A DNA stretch of 38,629 nt from a virus: positions 1-38,629 of IMG/VR virus record IMGVR_UViG_3300017989_000224, one strand, 5' to 3'. Below are positions 5,913 to 11,241 of this stretch, one piece after another (positions within the stretch are counted from its first letter, which is position 1; each line of letters starts with the position of its first letter). Under the pieces are notes generated by a model. It had not been told where the DNA came from and made no database searches. It saw only the letters and a list, made by a program, of their open reading frames with translations. A program made the position numbers and the translations under genes.

Positions 5913-6383
5913 ATGAAAAAATCTACAAAAGATGGTTTTGAAAGCAATGAAGATATTGAGCAATTGATATCTGCTATGGTTAAACAGGTGAGAGGTATGG
6001 GCAAATTAGACATGGATATGGATGCATACTATGGGTATACTTATGGGAAAAAATCACAACCTAGCACATGTTGTGACGCTACAGCGGCAATGTTGAGGAT
6101 ATCTAGTAGTGGTTGTGACGATCTATCTCCCGAGCGTAGTTTGTTTGTAAGTATCATATACAGGGCTATCAAGGACCTATACACTAGAGATTTCTATATA
6201 CGTCTCAATGCTAAGCGGTGGATATTCTCGCCTGCTAATAATTTTGGGGAGGGTGGCTGGAGTTTTCTATATCTCTGTGACGCTCTAGAGATTAACCCTG
6301 ATAACATTAAAAACAGATGCTGTGAGATAGCAGAGCTAATAGAGCGAGAGGCTAAGGAAAGGAAAGTAGAGCAAGATGACTAA
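5913..6383 (+). CDS. Phage regulator-like protein of unknown function (156 aa)
   Basis: The ATG at 5913 is chosen over a TTG at 5904. There is no clear ribosome binding site, so it may be translated from a short, nearly leaderless transcript. The second half has the layout of a small phage family that I remember from many tailed phages: a helix ERSLFVSIIYRAIKDL, a W-F section NAKRWIFSP, then WSFLYLCDALEINPDNI, similar to 'FSF..iCdaLgldPd.iR'. Several cysteines (TCCDA, NRCCE) occur. The family has no proven role. Position beside the divergent promoter suggests regulation. The last eight bases overlap the next gene. Confidence 0.65.
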   Translation: MKKSTKDGFESNEDIEQLISAMVKQVRGMGKLDMDMDAYYGYTYGKKSQPSTCCDATAAMLRISSSGCDDLSPERSLFVSIIYRAIKDLYTRDFYIRLNAKRWIFSPANNFGEGGWSFLYLCDALEINPDNIKNRCCEIAELIEREAKERKVEQDD

Positions 6384-6603
6384 GAAAGTGACGAAACTAA
6401 AAGCTATACGATTAAAGTGTCTAGACTGTTGCTGTGGTAGTAGCACAGAAGTAAGGCTATGCACCATGGAGGATTGACCGCTGTTCGTGTACAGATTCGG
6501 AAAAGACCCCCACATTAAGTTTAGTGAAGAACGCAAAGCTAAGTGTAGGGAGAACCTCAAAAGAGCTAGGAGCGCTAAAACCCCTACTGAACAGCAGGAC
6601 TAG
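6376..6603 (+). CDS. Cysteine-rich zinc-type phage protein with in-frame TGA at a conserved cysteine position (75 codons)
   Basis: ATG at 6376 overlaps the upstream stop (ATGACTAA). Codons 1-33 read MTKKVTKLKAIRLKCLDCC... through EVRLCTMED, then TGA at 6475-6477, then PLFVYRFGKDP and a basic tail to TAG at 6601. I know this arrangement from a widespread small phage protein: C-x2-C-C, 'EVRLC', then 'DCPL.pyRfGk.P'. The TGA falls exactly on the cysteine of 'DCPL'. Similarity on both sides shows that the gene continues in the same frame past the TGA. It could be stop read-through, selenocysteine or a recent nonsense mutation. TGA ends many other genes here, so a changed genetic code is unlikely. 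Confidence 0.7.
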
Positions 6604-6607
6604 AATC

Positions 6608-6653
6608 CTAAAACACCTTGGCCTATGGGTAACTATAGGTTGAAGTGTTTTAG
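6608..6653. terminator. Stem-loop between convergent genes
   Basis: A nine-base stem CTAAAACAC/GTGTTTTAG (6608-6616 with 6645-6653) encloses a second five-base stem CCTAT/ATAGG (6622-6626 with 6635-6639). It lies in the 75-base gap between the rightward unit ending at 6603 and the leftward gene ending at 6679. It probably ends transcription from one or both sides, although there is no long U tract. Confidence 0.5.
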
Positions 6654-6678
6654 GGCTGTGAGCAAGCACAGCGGGCGT

Positions 6679-6951
6679 TTAAGCTAGTAGATCAATCAAT
6701 GTACCGTTGGCTTTCTGTTCTTCGAGTTCATAAGTACGGTTGATGATAGCTTCAGCTTGTTTTTCTGTGTCAACTGGTCCTTTAAGCCAGCAAGTTATGA
6801 ATTTATCCCCAGTTCTGGGGTTAGGTGTTTCTTTAGTGAACCGTATACTAATTTTGTTAGCCTTAACTAACAATTCAGCTTTAAGTGTAAATCCTTGCTT
6901 CTCAAAAGCGTCAGATGGTGAATTTCTCCAAATATTTGAAAGTTTAGTCAT
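6679..6951 (-). CDS. Hypothetical protein (90 aa)
   Basis: ATG at 6951 has AGGAG nine bases upstream and its own promoter candidate. The protein is small with a beta-rich middle (AELLVKANKISIRFTKE, FITCWLKGPVD) and a C-terminal helix (EKQAEAIINRTYELEEQKANG). It is transcribed alone, away from the replication initiator, and meets the cysteine-protein unit tail-to-tail. Standing alone between control regions that carry similar dyads, it might be a DNA-binding regulator, but no helix-turn-helix is evident and I do not recognise the family. Confidence 0.65.
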   Translation of the reverse strand: MTKLSNIWRNSPSDAFEKQGFTLKAELLVKANKISIRFTKETPNPRTGDKFITCWLKGPVDTEKQAEAIINRTYELEEQKANGTLIDLLA

Positions 6952-6981
6952 TGTCCATATCTCCTATGATATATATTAAGC

Positions 6982-7022
6982 AGTATGTTTCATACTATCG
7001 TACAGTTTAGATATTATGTAAA
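6982..7022 (-). promoter_or_regulatory. Promoter and operator-like dyad upstream of the 6679-6951 gene
   Basis: On the minus strand TTTACA (7022-7017), a 17-base spacer and GATAGT (6999-6994) form a plausible promoter. The dyad AGTATG-TTT-CATACT (6982-6996) overlaps the -10 element and resembles the GTATCATAC dyad in the divergent promoter at 5877-5885. Confidence 0.4.
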
Positions 7023-7091
7023 GGGAAAAGATGCAGGAAAAGTGAAAATGGTGGATTAACGTACTAGGGTATTATCAATAGACAAAACAAA

Positions 7092-7119
7092 AGCACCATG
7101 ATACTTGTATCATGGTGCT
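7092..7119. terminator. Perfect 12-bp hairpin upstream of the replication initiator
   Basis: AGCACCATGATA (7092-7103) pairs perfectly with TATCATGGTGCT (7108-7119) around a CTTG loop. In the leftward direction the stem is followed by TTTTGTTTTG, which is a good rho-independent terminator that would block antisense transcription coming from the initiator gene. In the rightward direction it would be a leader hairpin or attenuator. It also contains the GATAC/GTATC half-sites seen in the nearby operator-like dyads. Confidence 0.55.
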
Positions 7120-7174
7120 CTTAAACTAACTCCTACCAACGAGTTGCTAACAAATGATTGTGAGGTCAATTGCT

Positions 7175-7900
7175 ATGACAAAAGTAACACAACACCCCAG
7201 TTCAGTCAAGATAGGTCATCATGGTGGATACACCACTGAATCAATCAAGCATGTAAGGATAATCATAGGATACTTACAGTCACCAAAGTACAATAAACTA
7301 CAATGTAGGATACTTTTCGGTTACTTAGCCACAAGATACGAGGGGATTAGACAGTCAGCAGCTAAAATAAGAAAAAAATGCTCTTTAACAGTTACGTCAA
7401 GGCACAATTTAGAGAATATTGATAAAATTCTAGATGACTATTTTGAGTACCACTATGCTGAAGCAGATAGGATAGAAGAGGCAGCAGAGCTGCCAGGGAA
7501 AGAAAAACAGATACACCTACCAAGACAAGCACTAGAATATATCGCTAGAGGAACAACAAAACACGCAGCACTCACCATACTGACAGCATGTTTACAGCTC
7601 AACTCAAAACATGGTTATTTATTTAGGCTGAACCAATATCGTATGGCAAACACTTACAAACCAATCAAAAGAATATACTTCACTAAGGCCATCAAGAAAC
7701 TAAAAGATGATGATATTATCAGAATGGTGTTTGATAGAACAGAACAATATAAGTCAGATGGTAAGAAATATGGCTTTAAATTCAATAAGCGTTTTATACA
7801 GACAAACGTCGAAAAGGGTACTAACACCGTCGAAAAGGGTACCCCCAAACCCGTCGAAAAGGGTACCCTCCCCCCCGTCGAAATGGGTACTACTCCGTAA
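7175..7900 (+). CDS. Putative replication initiator with winged-helix region and repeat-encoded tail (241 aa)
   Basis: ATG at 7175 follows GAGGT by about eight bases. The ATG at 7154 has no ribosome binding site. The central part (about residues 125-210) alternates helices and strands ending YGFKFNKRFI, with KRIYFTKAIKKLKDDDIIRM resembling the recognition region and wing of winged-helix replication proteins. The C-terminus is four copies of V-E-K/M-G-T with short proline spacers, encoded by near-identical 15-bp DNA units. Repeats inside an initiator gene recall the origin inside lambda O. The gene opens the rightward block and no other replication protein is present. The function is inferred. 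A transcription regulator is the main alternative. Confidence 0.55.
   Translation: MTKVTQHPSSVKIGHHGGYTTESIKHVRIIIGYLQSPKYNKLQCRILFGYLATRYEGIRQSAAKIRKKCSLTVTSRHNLENIDKILDDYFEYHYAEADRIEEAAELPGKEKQIHLPRQALEYIARGTTKHAALTILTACLQLNSKHGYLFRLNQYRMANTYKPIKRIYFTKAIKKLKDDDIIRMVFDRTEQYKSDGKKYGFKFNKRFIQTNVEKGTNTVEKGTPKPVEKGTLPPVEMGTTP
7807..7890 (+). repeat. Four 15-bp direct repeats (iteron-like), candidate replication origin
   Basis: CGTCGAAAAGGGTAC occurs at 7807-7821, 7828-7842 and 7852-7866, and with one change at 7876-7890. The starts are 21, 24 and 24 bases apart, close to two helical turns, so bound proteins would sit on one face of the DNA. The repeats lie in the last codons of the putative initiator and are followed by A/T-rich DNA. 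Confidence 0.7.
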
Positions 7901-7905
7901 GGAAC

Positions 7906-7925
7906 CTTTTTCTTAAAAAGCCTTT
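7906..7925 (+). terminator. Weak terminator after the initiator gene
   Basis: CTTTTT (7906-7911) pairs with AAAAAG (7915-7920) around a three-base loop, followed by CCTTTTT. The stem is nearly all A-T, so termination would be inefficient. A second A/T stem, TTTGTTT/AAACAAA, lies at 7951-7968. Confidence 0.3.
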
Positions 7926-8058
7926 TTATAAGAACAGCAATAGCTGCTTGTTTGTTTCTTTAAACAAAGGTTTTAAAAGAAGAGATTCCATTAAGTCTTT
8001 ACTACTACCCCTCCCCTACCACCATAAGATTCTATTTAGGTTTAGCTAGCCCTTTGAG

Positions 8059-8113
8059 CCGGTCTTGGTCCCCACTCGATAGGGCAGGGCGGCCCGCCAG
8101 ATTCCAGACCCGG
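8059..8113 (+). other. GC-rich foldable segment, possible structured RNA or origin element
   Basis: CCGGTCTTGG (8059-8068) and CCAGACCCGG (8104-8113) can pair with two small bulges, enclosing a CCC/GGG hairpin and a GGGC-G-GCCC hairpin. Base composition is clearly more GC-rich than its surroundings. It is not a tRNA, since there is no T-loop motif or acceptor stem. It could be a non-coding RNA, a packaging site or part of an origin. Confidence 0.35.
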
Positions 8114-8135
8114 AGATGGTCAATATCAGCCTTAG

Positions 8136-8208
8136 ATATCCCCACAAAAACTTCTACACCCTCCACCTATCATCTAATCTATAGTTCTACACCACTACCA
8201 TACCCACT
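8136..8208 (+). terminator. C-rich, G-poor tract resembling a Rho utilisation site
   Basis: In 73 bases I count 29 C and a single G (8184). Long unstructured C>G RNA is the known signature of rut sites, so this may be a Rho-dependent terminator behind the initiator gene. It could also be a strand-biased origin segment. The opposite strand is equally G-rich. Confidence 0.35.
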
Positions 8209-8402
8209 GTGTACTACATAAACATTTGTATGATACACTGAGTAGGAGGTAGGGGGGGTATTGGGTATCCACCCGCCGTTGGGAGCTGAGACTACCACCT
8301 ATATAAATTTCCCATTTTTTGAATTTTCTTTTTTTTTTTCTAAAACCTCTTTCTGTATTAGTCACCATGCGTATATTTTTTTTATTTTTTATGATCTAGT
8401 AT

Positions 8403-8431
8403 TTTACTCCCAGTCATATATTTTTTATTAC
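8403..8431 (+). promoter_or_regulatory. Candidate promoter for the rightward lysis/structural block
   Basis: TTTACT (8403-8408), a 17-base spacer and TATTAC (8426-8431) in a T-rich setting, 39 bases before the ATG at 8470. The match is moderate. Another -10-like hexamer, TATGAT (8229-8234), sits inside the upstream GTATGATAC dyad but lacks a good -35. Confidence 0.3.
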
Positions 8432-8469
8432 TATTGCACCCAGTGCTTATGTATGTTAGGTAGTATGGT

Positions 8470-8679
8470 ATGGATGATACGATTAGCGATAAGGTGATTG
8501 AAGCGTGGTTAGCGGTTGGTGGTAGGATTCAGATGAGAGCTCACAGGGAGTCTGGGTATGAGATTATGTTACATAGTGGGAAGGTGTTTTGGGGTAGAAG
8601 TTTTGATGCTGTTATGGATGAGCTTAAGAGTTGGATAATGCGGGAAGCTTTATTCAAGCTAGCTGAAAGGGAGGAGTAG
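8470..8679 (+). CDS. Hypothetical protein (69 aa)
   Basis: First gene of the late rightward block. The ATG at 8470 follows TTAGGTAGTATGGT. It is a compact alpha/beta protein: an N-terminal helix (VIEAWLAVGG), a beta pair (YEIMLHSGKVFWGRSF) and a C-terminal charged helix (DELKSWIMREALFKLAE). The stop abuts the next ATG (TAGATG), so translation is likely coupled. The family is not recognised. Confidence 0.65.
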   Translation: MDDTISDKVIEAWLAVGGRIQMRAHRESGYEIMLHSGKVFWGRSFDAVMDELKSWIMREALFKLAEREE

Positions 8680-8811
8680 ATGGAAGGTGGAGCTATGGAA
8701 GAGCTTAAGTTTGTTGTTTTGGAAGCTTTAAGTTATGAGGCTAAAGAAGATTTGAAGCGAATAGAGGATAGGAGAAAAAGAAGGGAAAAGGAGCAAAACT
8801 ATGAAGCTTAA
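8680..8811 (+). CDS. Small charged helical protein (43 aa)
   Basis: ATG at 8680 (or 8695) follows GGGAGGAGT. It is mostly a single charged helix (KEDLKRIEDRRKRREKEQ). It overlaps the GroES-like gene by 11 bases, and its end carries that gene's ribosome binding region (GGGAAAAGGAG). It may serve mainly to couple translation. Function is unknown. Confidence 0.5.
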   Translation: MEGGAMEELKFVVLEALSYEAKEDLKRIEDRRKRREKEQNYEA

Positions 8812-9115
8812 ATGTTATCATGAGTATTTGATTGTAGCGCAGGATATGACACCTGACCATCACGGGGAGATTATTGTCCCTGAGCTAGCTAGGGATGTAT
8901 TGCCTAGGGGTGTTGTGGTTGAAGTATCTGACAAGGTTAGGGAAGCTGGTATTGAGATAGGGGATAAGGTGTTTTTTGAGTTTAGTTCTAGGAATGCACC
9001 AACTTGTTTAACGCTAGGCGGTGAGGCTGTATTAGCTATTACATTGGAGAGTGTGATTGCTAAGGTGTTAGAGGAAGATGTTATTGATGTTATTAAGCCT
9101 AGTTTGATAGTTTAG
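8801..9115 (+). CDS. GroES-like co-chaperonin (104 aa)
   Basis: Size and layout fit the Cpn10/GroES fold, whose heptameric rings cap the GroEL chamber. There is an N-terminal strand YLIVAQDM, a candidate mobile loop (about residues 16-27, PDHHGEIIVPE) in the place where GroES has a glycine-rich loop entering IV(L)P, a strand RGVVVEVSD, the IGDKVFF turn (residues 53-59) matching the 'vGDkVlf' motif, and a final strand ESVIAKV. The tail (about 14 residues) is longer than in host GroES. No GroEL is encoded, so it would pair with the host GroEL, as T4 gp31 does for capsid folding. AAAGGAG precedes the ATG. The family call is by motif and not by search. Confidence 0.75.
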   Translation: MKLKCYHEYLIVAQDMTPDHHGEIIVPELARDVLPRGVVVEVSDKVREAGIEIGDKVFFEFSSRNAPTCLTLGGEAVLAITLESVIAKVLEEDVIDVIKPSLIV

Positions 9116-9123
9116 GAGTTAAG

Positions 9124-9390
9124 ATGAGTGAAGTTAAACAAGAGGGTCAAGAAGAGGGAAAACGACAGGTTGATATAGAAGCTAGTATTTTAAAGCAAGC
9201 TAGGCTGGTTATGTTTCAAGCTGTTTATAGCCTGTCTGTTGATTACTATGAAGTTATTAACGAGCTTAAAAAGCAAATTTGGAATATTAGTATGTTGCTT
9301 TTTAGAAAAGGTGTTGAAGGTGAAGAGGATTTTGTTGCTTGGCAGCGCTCTTTGGGTGAAAGTTTTTTGGAAAGTATTAAGCGAGGGTAG
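9124..9390 (+). CDS. Hypothetical helical protein (88 aa)
   Basis: ATG at 9124 has AGGAG five bases upstream, formed by the end of the GroES-like gene. A polar N-terminus (EVKQEGQEEGKRQVD) leads into long helices with aromatic residues (MFQAVYSLSVDYYEVINELKK, then AWQRSLGESFLESIKRG). No membrane segment or known domain is seen. It belongs to the string of small genes between the chaperonin and lysis genes. Confidence 0.65.
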   Translation: MSEVKQEGQEEGKRQVDIEASILKQARLVMFQAVYSLSVDYYEVINELKKQIWNISMLLFRKGVEGEEDFVAWQRSLGESFLESIKRG

Positions 9391-9392
9391 TT

Positions 9393-9557
9393 ATGGCGGT
9401 AAGAACAGTGATTATATTAAATGATGATGAGCATAAGGCTTTTAAAGAGGCTTGTCATAGTAAAGGTGTTTCCATGCAGGGCGTTTTAAAAGCTCTTATT
9501 GGTGATGTTGTTGATAAGCGTAATAAAGAGAAGCGTAAGACTGAGAGTCAGGGATGA
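9393..9557 (+). CDS. Ribbon-helix-helix (Arc/CopG-like) DNA-binding protein (54 aa)
   Basis: It starts right after the upstream stop (TAGTTATG). The order is typical of the Arc/CopG fold: a short beta strand AVRTVIILN, a helix DDEHKAFKEACHSKG, a turn VSMQG and a second helix VLKALIGDVVDKRN, followed by a lysine-rich tail. Such proteins bind inverted-repeat operators as dimers through the strand. It is a candidate regulator for the GTATnATAC-type dyads, though that link is a guess. A four-base overlap with the next ORF follows (ATGA). Confidence 0.7.
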   Translation: MAVRTVIILNDDEHKAFKEACHSKGVSMQGVLKALIGDVVDKRNKEKRKTESQG

Positions 9558-9652
9558 GTGATTTTAAGCTTCAGGATGTTACTAAGATTGCTCGTAGAAT
9601 ACTTGAGAAGCATTATCCTTTCCTTAAGAAGACTAGACTTAAGGAAGACTAG
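9554..9652 (+). CDS. Small basic protein (32 aa)
   Basis: ATG at 9554 overlaps the preceding stop by four bases. The peptide is basic with one amphipathic helix (DVTKIARRILEKHYPFLKK). Translational coupling and frame continuity are its only support. No function is assigned. Confidence 0.45.
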   Translation: MSDFKLQDVTKIARRILEKHYPFLKKTRLKED

Positions 9653-9677
9653 GAAGGTGTTATGCTAAGACAGACCG

Positions 9678-9761
9678 ATGATGGGAGTAACTTATACTTG
9701 CGAGTATTGTGGTGGTGAGCCACCGAGGTTTAAGGGCAAGATAACAGGAATTAAAACATGA
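9678..9761 (+). CDS. Zinc-knuckle-like miniprotein (27 aa)
   Basis: Starting at tandem ATGs (9678 and 9681), the frame encodes TCEYCGGEPPRFKGK, a CxxC knuckle followed by a basic stretch, and ends at 9761 overlapping the next ATG (ATGA). No good ribosome binding site is visible. It may be a remnant of a larger zinc protein or a genuine mini-ORF. Confidence 0.35.
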   Translation: MMGVTYTCEYCGGEPPRFKGKITGIKT

Positions 9762-9859
9762 CTGATGAAAACGTAGGTTATTGTACAGCGGTTATTGTAG
9801 GGTTTATCATTGGTAACTTATGCGCTCTTAGCGTGTTTCTTGTAGTGGGTGTGGTTTGA
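9758..9859 (+). CDS. Single-span membrane peptide upstream of the endolysin (33 aa)
   Basis: ATG at 9758 overlaps the previous stop, and its TGA overlaps the endolysin ATG (TGATG). After a short polar start (MTDENVGYCT) the rest is one hydrophobic helix (AVIVGFIIGNLCALSVFLVV). Direct coupling to the endolysin suggests a lysis role, perhaps a holin or holin regulator, but it is very small for a holin. Confidence 0.5.
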   Translation: MTDENVGYCTAVIVGFIIGNLCALSVFLVVGVV

Positions 9860-10344
9860 TGAATGAATTAGAAAAACTATTCGAAAGACGTTGGCCTAAT
9901 TTTAAACCAGAGGAGATACTATCCCCTGACATGATAGAGCTGTGGGAGAAAAAAGGTGTGTTCCCTTATTCGTTCTGTGCTCTTGATGGACTTCAATTCT
10001 TAAGACGAGACCTTGGAAAACCTATCATAGTTAATCATAGTGCTGATTGTCGTAGGGGTGCAAGATCTATTCCAGAGGCTGTGTCTTTAATTAATGAAGC
10101 TAAAGCTCAGAGGTATAGTTTTCATCTTTGGTGCGCTTTTGATATTTCCGTAGTAGGTATGACATCAGTACAGCTTTATGAAGCTATTGTGAAAAGCGCT
10201 TTCTTTTTTGGTATTGGTGTATATGACACTTTTATTCATATAGATGATAGAGATGTTGTTGATAATAAGATTGTGGTTTGGGATTCTAGAACAGATCAGA
10301 GTGTACCACTAAAAACACCAGATGAAATTTGGTCAAATACGTAG
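9859..10344 (+). CDS. M15-family peptidase endolysin (161 aa)
   Basis: I use the ATG at 9859, not the TTG one codon earlier. The fold and zinc site of M15A D-Ala-D-Ala carboxypeptidase-like lysins are visible. There is a core region GLQFLRRDLGKPIIVNHSAD, then SFHLWCAFDI with metal ligands H89 and D95, and FIHIDDRD with the third ligand H127. The usual glycine before the Asp motif is replaced by W-C, which is unusual but leaves the ligands intact. It has no signal peptide, so release needs a holin. It cuts peptide crosslinks of peptidoglycan. It sits among small membrane proteins, forming the lysis module upstream of the terminase. Confidence 0.82.
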   Translation: MNELEKLFERRWPNFKPEEILSPDMIELWEKKGVFPYSFCALDGLQFLRRDLGKPIIVNHSADCRRGARSIPEAVSLINEAKAQRYSFHLWCAFDISVVGMTSVQLYEAIVKSAFFFGIGVYDTFIHIDDRDVVDNKIVVWDSRTDQSVPLKTPDEIWSNT

Positions 10345-10372
10345 TTTCCCTTATAATGGTAATAGGGGATGT

Positions 10373-10555
10373 ATGAACGACCATGATGATATTACAGTGC
10401 TTAAAACGCAAGTTGACTTTGTTTTAGAAGAAATGAAGAAATTTGCTACTAAAGGTGAATTGTCTGCTATGCGTAGCATGTATAGTTTTTTAGTAGCAAT
10501 TGTTATTGGTTTGATTTTGTCTTTAGGGAGGCACGCTCTGTTTAATGGACCCTAA
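10373..10555 (+). CDS. Coiled-coil plus membrane-span protein, holin-like (60 aa)
   Basis: ATG at 10373 has AGGGG upstream and avoids the long overlap of an earlier ATG at 10322. Residues 5-35 form a heptad-like helix (DDITVLKTQVDFVLEEMKKF) and residues 38-54 a membrane span (FLVAIVIGLILSLG) close to the C-terminus. The same layout is found in XhlA-type lysis proteins and in some class III holins. It lies directly after the endolysin, which supports a lysis function. Confidence 0.6.
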   Translation: MNDHDDITVLKTQVDFVLEEMKKFATKGELSAMRSMYSFLVAIVIGLILSLGRHALFNGP

Positions 10556-10673
10556 GATGGAAGATGAGTTTGTAGAGAGTTCTATTATCAAGCTTAGACA
10601 AAAGGGATTTATCATACCTTTAACACTTGTGGTAGAATGGTTATGGACGAGAATTAGGAGATTATGGAAATGA
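10545..10673 (+). CDS. Small amphipathic basic/aromatic protein (42 aa)
   Basis: ATG at 10545 overlaps the previous gene by 11 bases, and the stop at 10671-10673 overlaps the next start. An acidic N-terminus leads to RQKGFIIPLTLVVEWLWT and then RIRRLWK, so it likely inserts into or lies on the membrane. It may be a lysis accessory. No family is recognised. Confidence 0.5.
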   Translation: MDPKMEDEFVESSIIKLRQKGFIIPLTLVVEWLWTRIRRLWK

Positions 10674-10918
10674 AAAATGTATTGTTTAAGATATTACTAA
10701 AGATTTGGCAGTCAACTGATGGTTGGAAAACTGTCATTGGATATATCCTTGCGCAATTACCATTGTTCATTGATAAGCCCTGGATTCTTGATGCCATCTT
10801 AAAAGCTATCAGTAATCCAACAGCTGAGAATATTGGTGCTGCTATTGCTCATATTCTTTTAGCTTTCGGGTTACTTCATAAGATCAAAAAGCAATTTAAC
10901 ATTGAAGATAACACATAA
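10664..10918 (+). CDS. Membrane protein in lysis module, possible holin (84 aa)
   Basis: Start at 10664 or 10670, both behind AGGAG. Two hydrophobic segments are visible (about residues 22-36, TVIGYILAQLPLFI, and 55-70, ENIGAAIAHILLAFGLL), separated by a short amphipathic region, with a basic/acidic C-terminus. Two spans with charged ends fit a class II holin. With the preceding membrane proteins this gives several holin/antiholin candidates, and sequence alone cannot assign roles. Confidence 0.55.
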   Translation: MEMKNVLFKILLKIWQSTDGWKTVIGYILAQLPLFIDKPWILDAILKAISNPTAENIGAAIAHILLAFGLLHKIKKQFNIEDNT

Positions 10919-10929
10919 GGGGAACCACG

Positions 10930-11238
10930 ATGTCTCGGGAATTAACAATTTTAGAGCTTGATAGAGTTAACAGATTCTTTCCAGCTATGAAAACATTAGC
11001 TGGTGTTTTAAATATTGAATACAACGAGGAGCACGTTCGTGAAGCTTTGAAAGTTGAGCTTAGATCAAGGTTTTCCAAGGAACTAAGTCAAACCTTAAAA
11101 GGACTGGATAACGAGCAGCTACTTTACCTTCTCGGAGAAAAGGATAGAAGATTAAAAAAGGAAGTACAAGATGCCGAAAAAACCAAAGCCAAGACCAAAG
11201 CCAAGGCCAAAACCTTATTGAAAGGAAAAAAGAAGTAG
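10930..11238 (+). CDS. Hypothetical protein with lysine/alanine tail (102 aa)
   Basis: ATG at 10930 follows GGGGAACCACG. The first 75 residues are helical (ILELDRVNRFFPAMKTLAG, LKGLDNEQLLYLLGEKDR). The last 25 are a simple Lys/Ala/Thr repeat (KTKAKTKAKAKT) encoded by repeated accaaagcc units, suited to binding nucleic acid or making a flexible charged tail. It directly precedes the small terminase gene. Function is unknown. Confidence 0.65.
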   Translation: MSRELTILELDRVNRFFPAMKTLAGVLNIEYNEEHVREALKVELRSRFSKELSQTLKGLDNEQLLYLLGEKDRRLKKEVQDAEKTKAKTKAKAKTLLKGKKK

Positions 11239-11241
11239 TGC

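Larger units (their letters stand above)
7901..8469. other. 570-base non-coding region after the initiator gene
   Basis: No convincing gene occurs here. From left to right it holds A/T stems (7906-7968), a GC-rich foldable segment (8059-8113), a 73-base C-rich, almost G-free stretch (8136-8208), the dyad GTATGATAC (8228-8236), a G-rich stretch with AGGAGGT (8244-8250) but no suitable start codon, and long T runs (about 8310-8430). Together with the repeats just upstream this could be the replication origin and the leader of the late operon. Confidence 0.6.

Noticed and set aside
6475-6477. Alternative genetic code with TGA as an amino acid throughout
   Set aside because: TGA ends many full-length genes with correct overlaps (for example at 3546, 9557, 17439-side neighbours excepted, and 37799), so reassignment across the genome does not fit.
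6481-6500. Hairpin after the TGA as a bacterial SECIS element
   Set aside because: The stem is only four pairs, it begins three bases after the TGA, and the loop UCGUGU has no G in its first two positions. It is kept only as weak support in the finding.
7154-7174. Earlier ATG for the initiator gene
   Set aside because: No ribosome binding site in front, whereas ATG 7175 has GAGGT at eight bases.
8041-8113. Possible tRNA in the GC-rich block
   Set aside because: No T-loop GTTCRA motif, no seven-base acceptor stem and no anticodon arm can be laid out.
8261-8497. 78-codon frame starting at TTG about ten bases after a perfect AGGAGGT
   Set aside because: It is Phe/Ser-rich because it crosses T runs, needs a TTG start, and overlaps the better gene at 8470. 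It is more likely chance in A/T-rich leader DNA.
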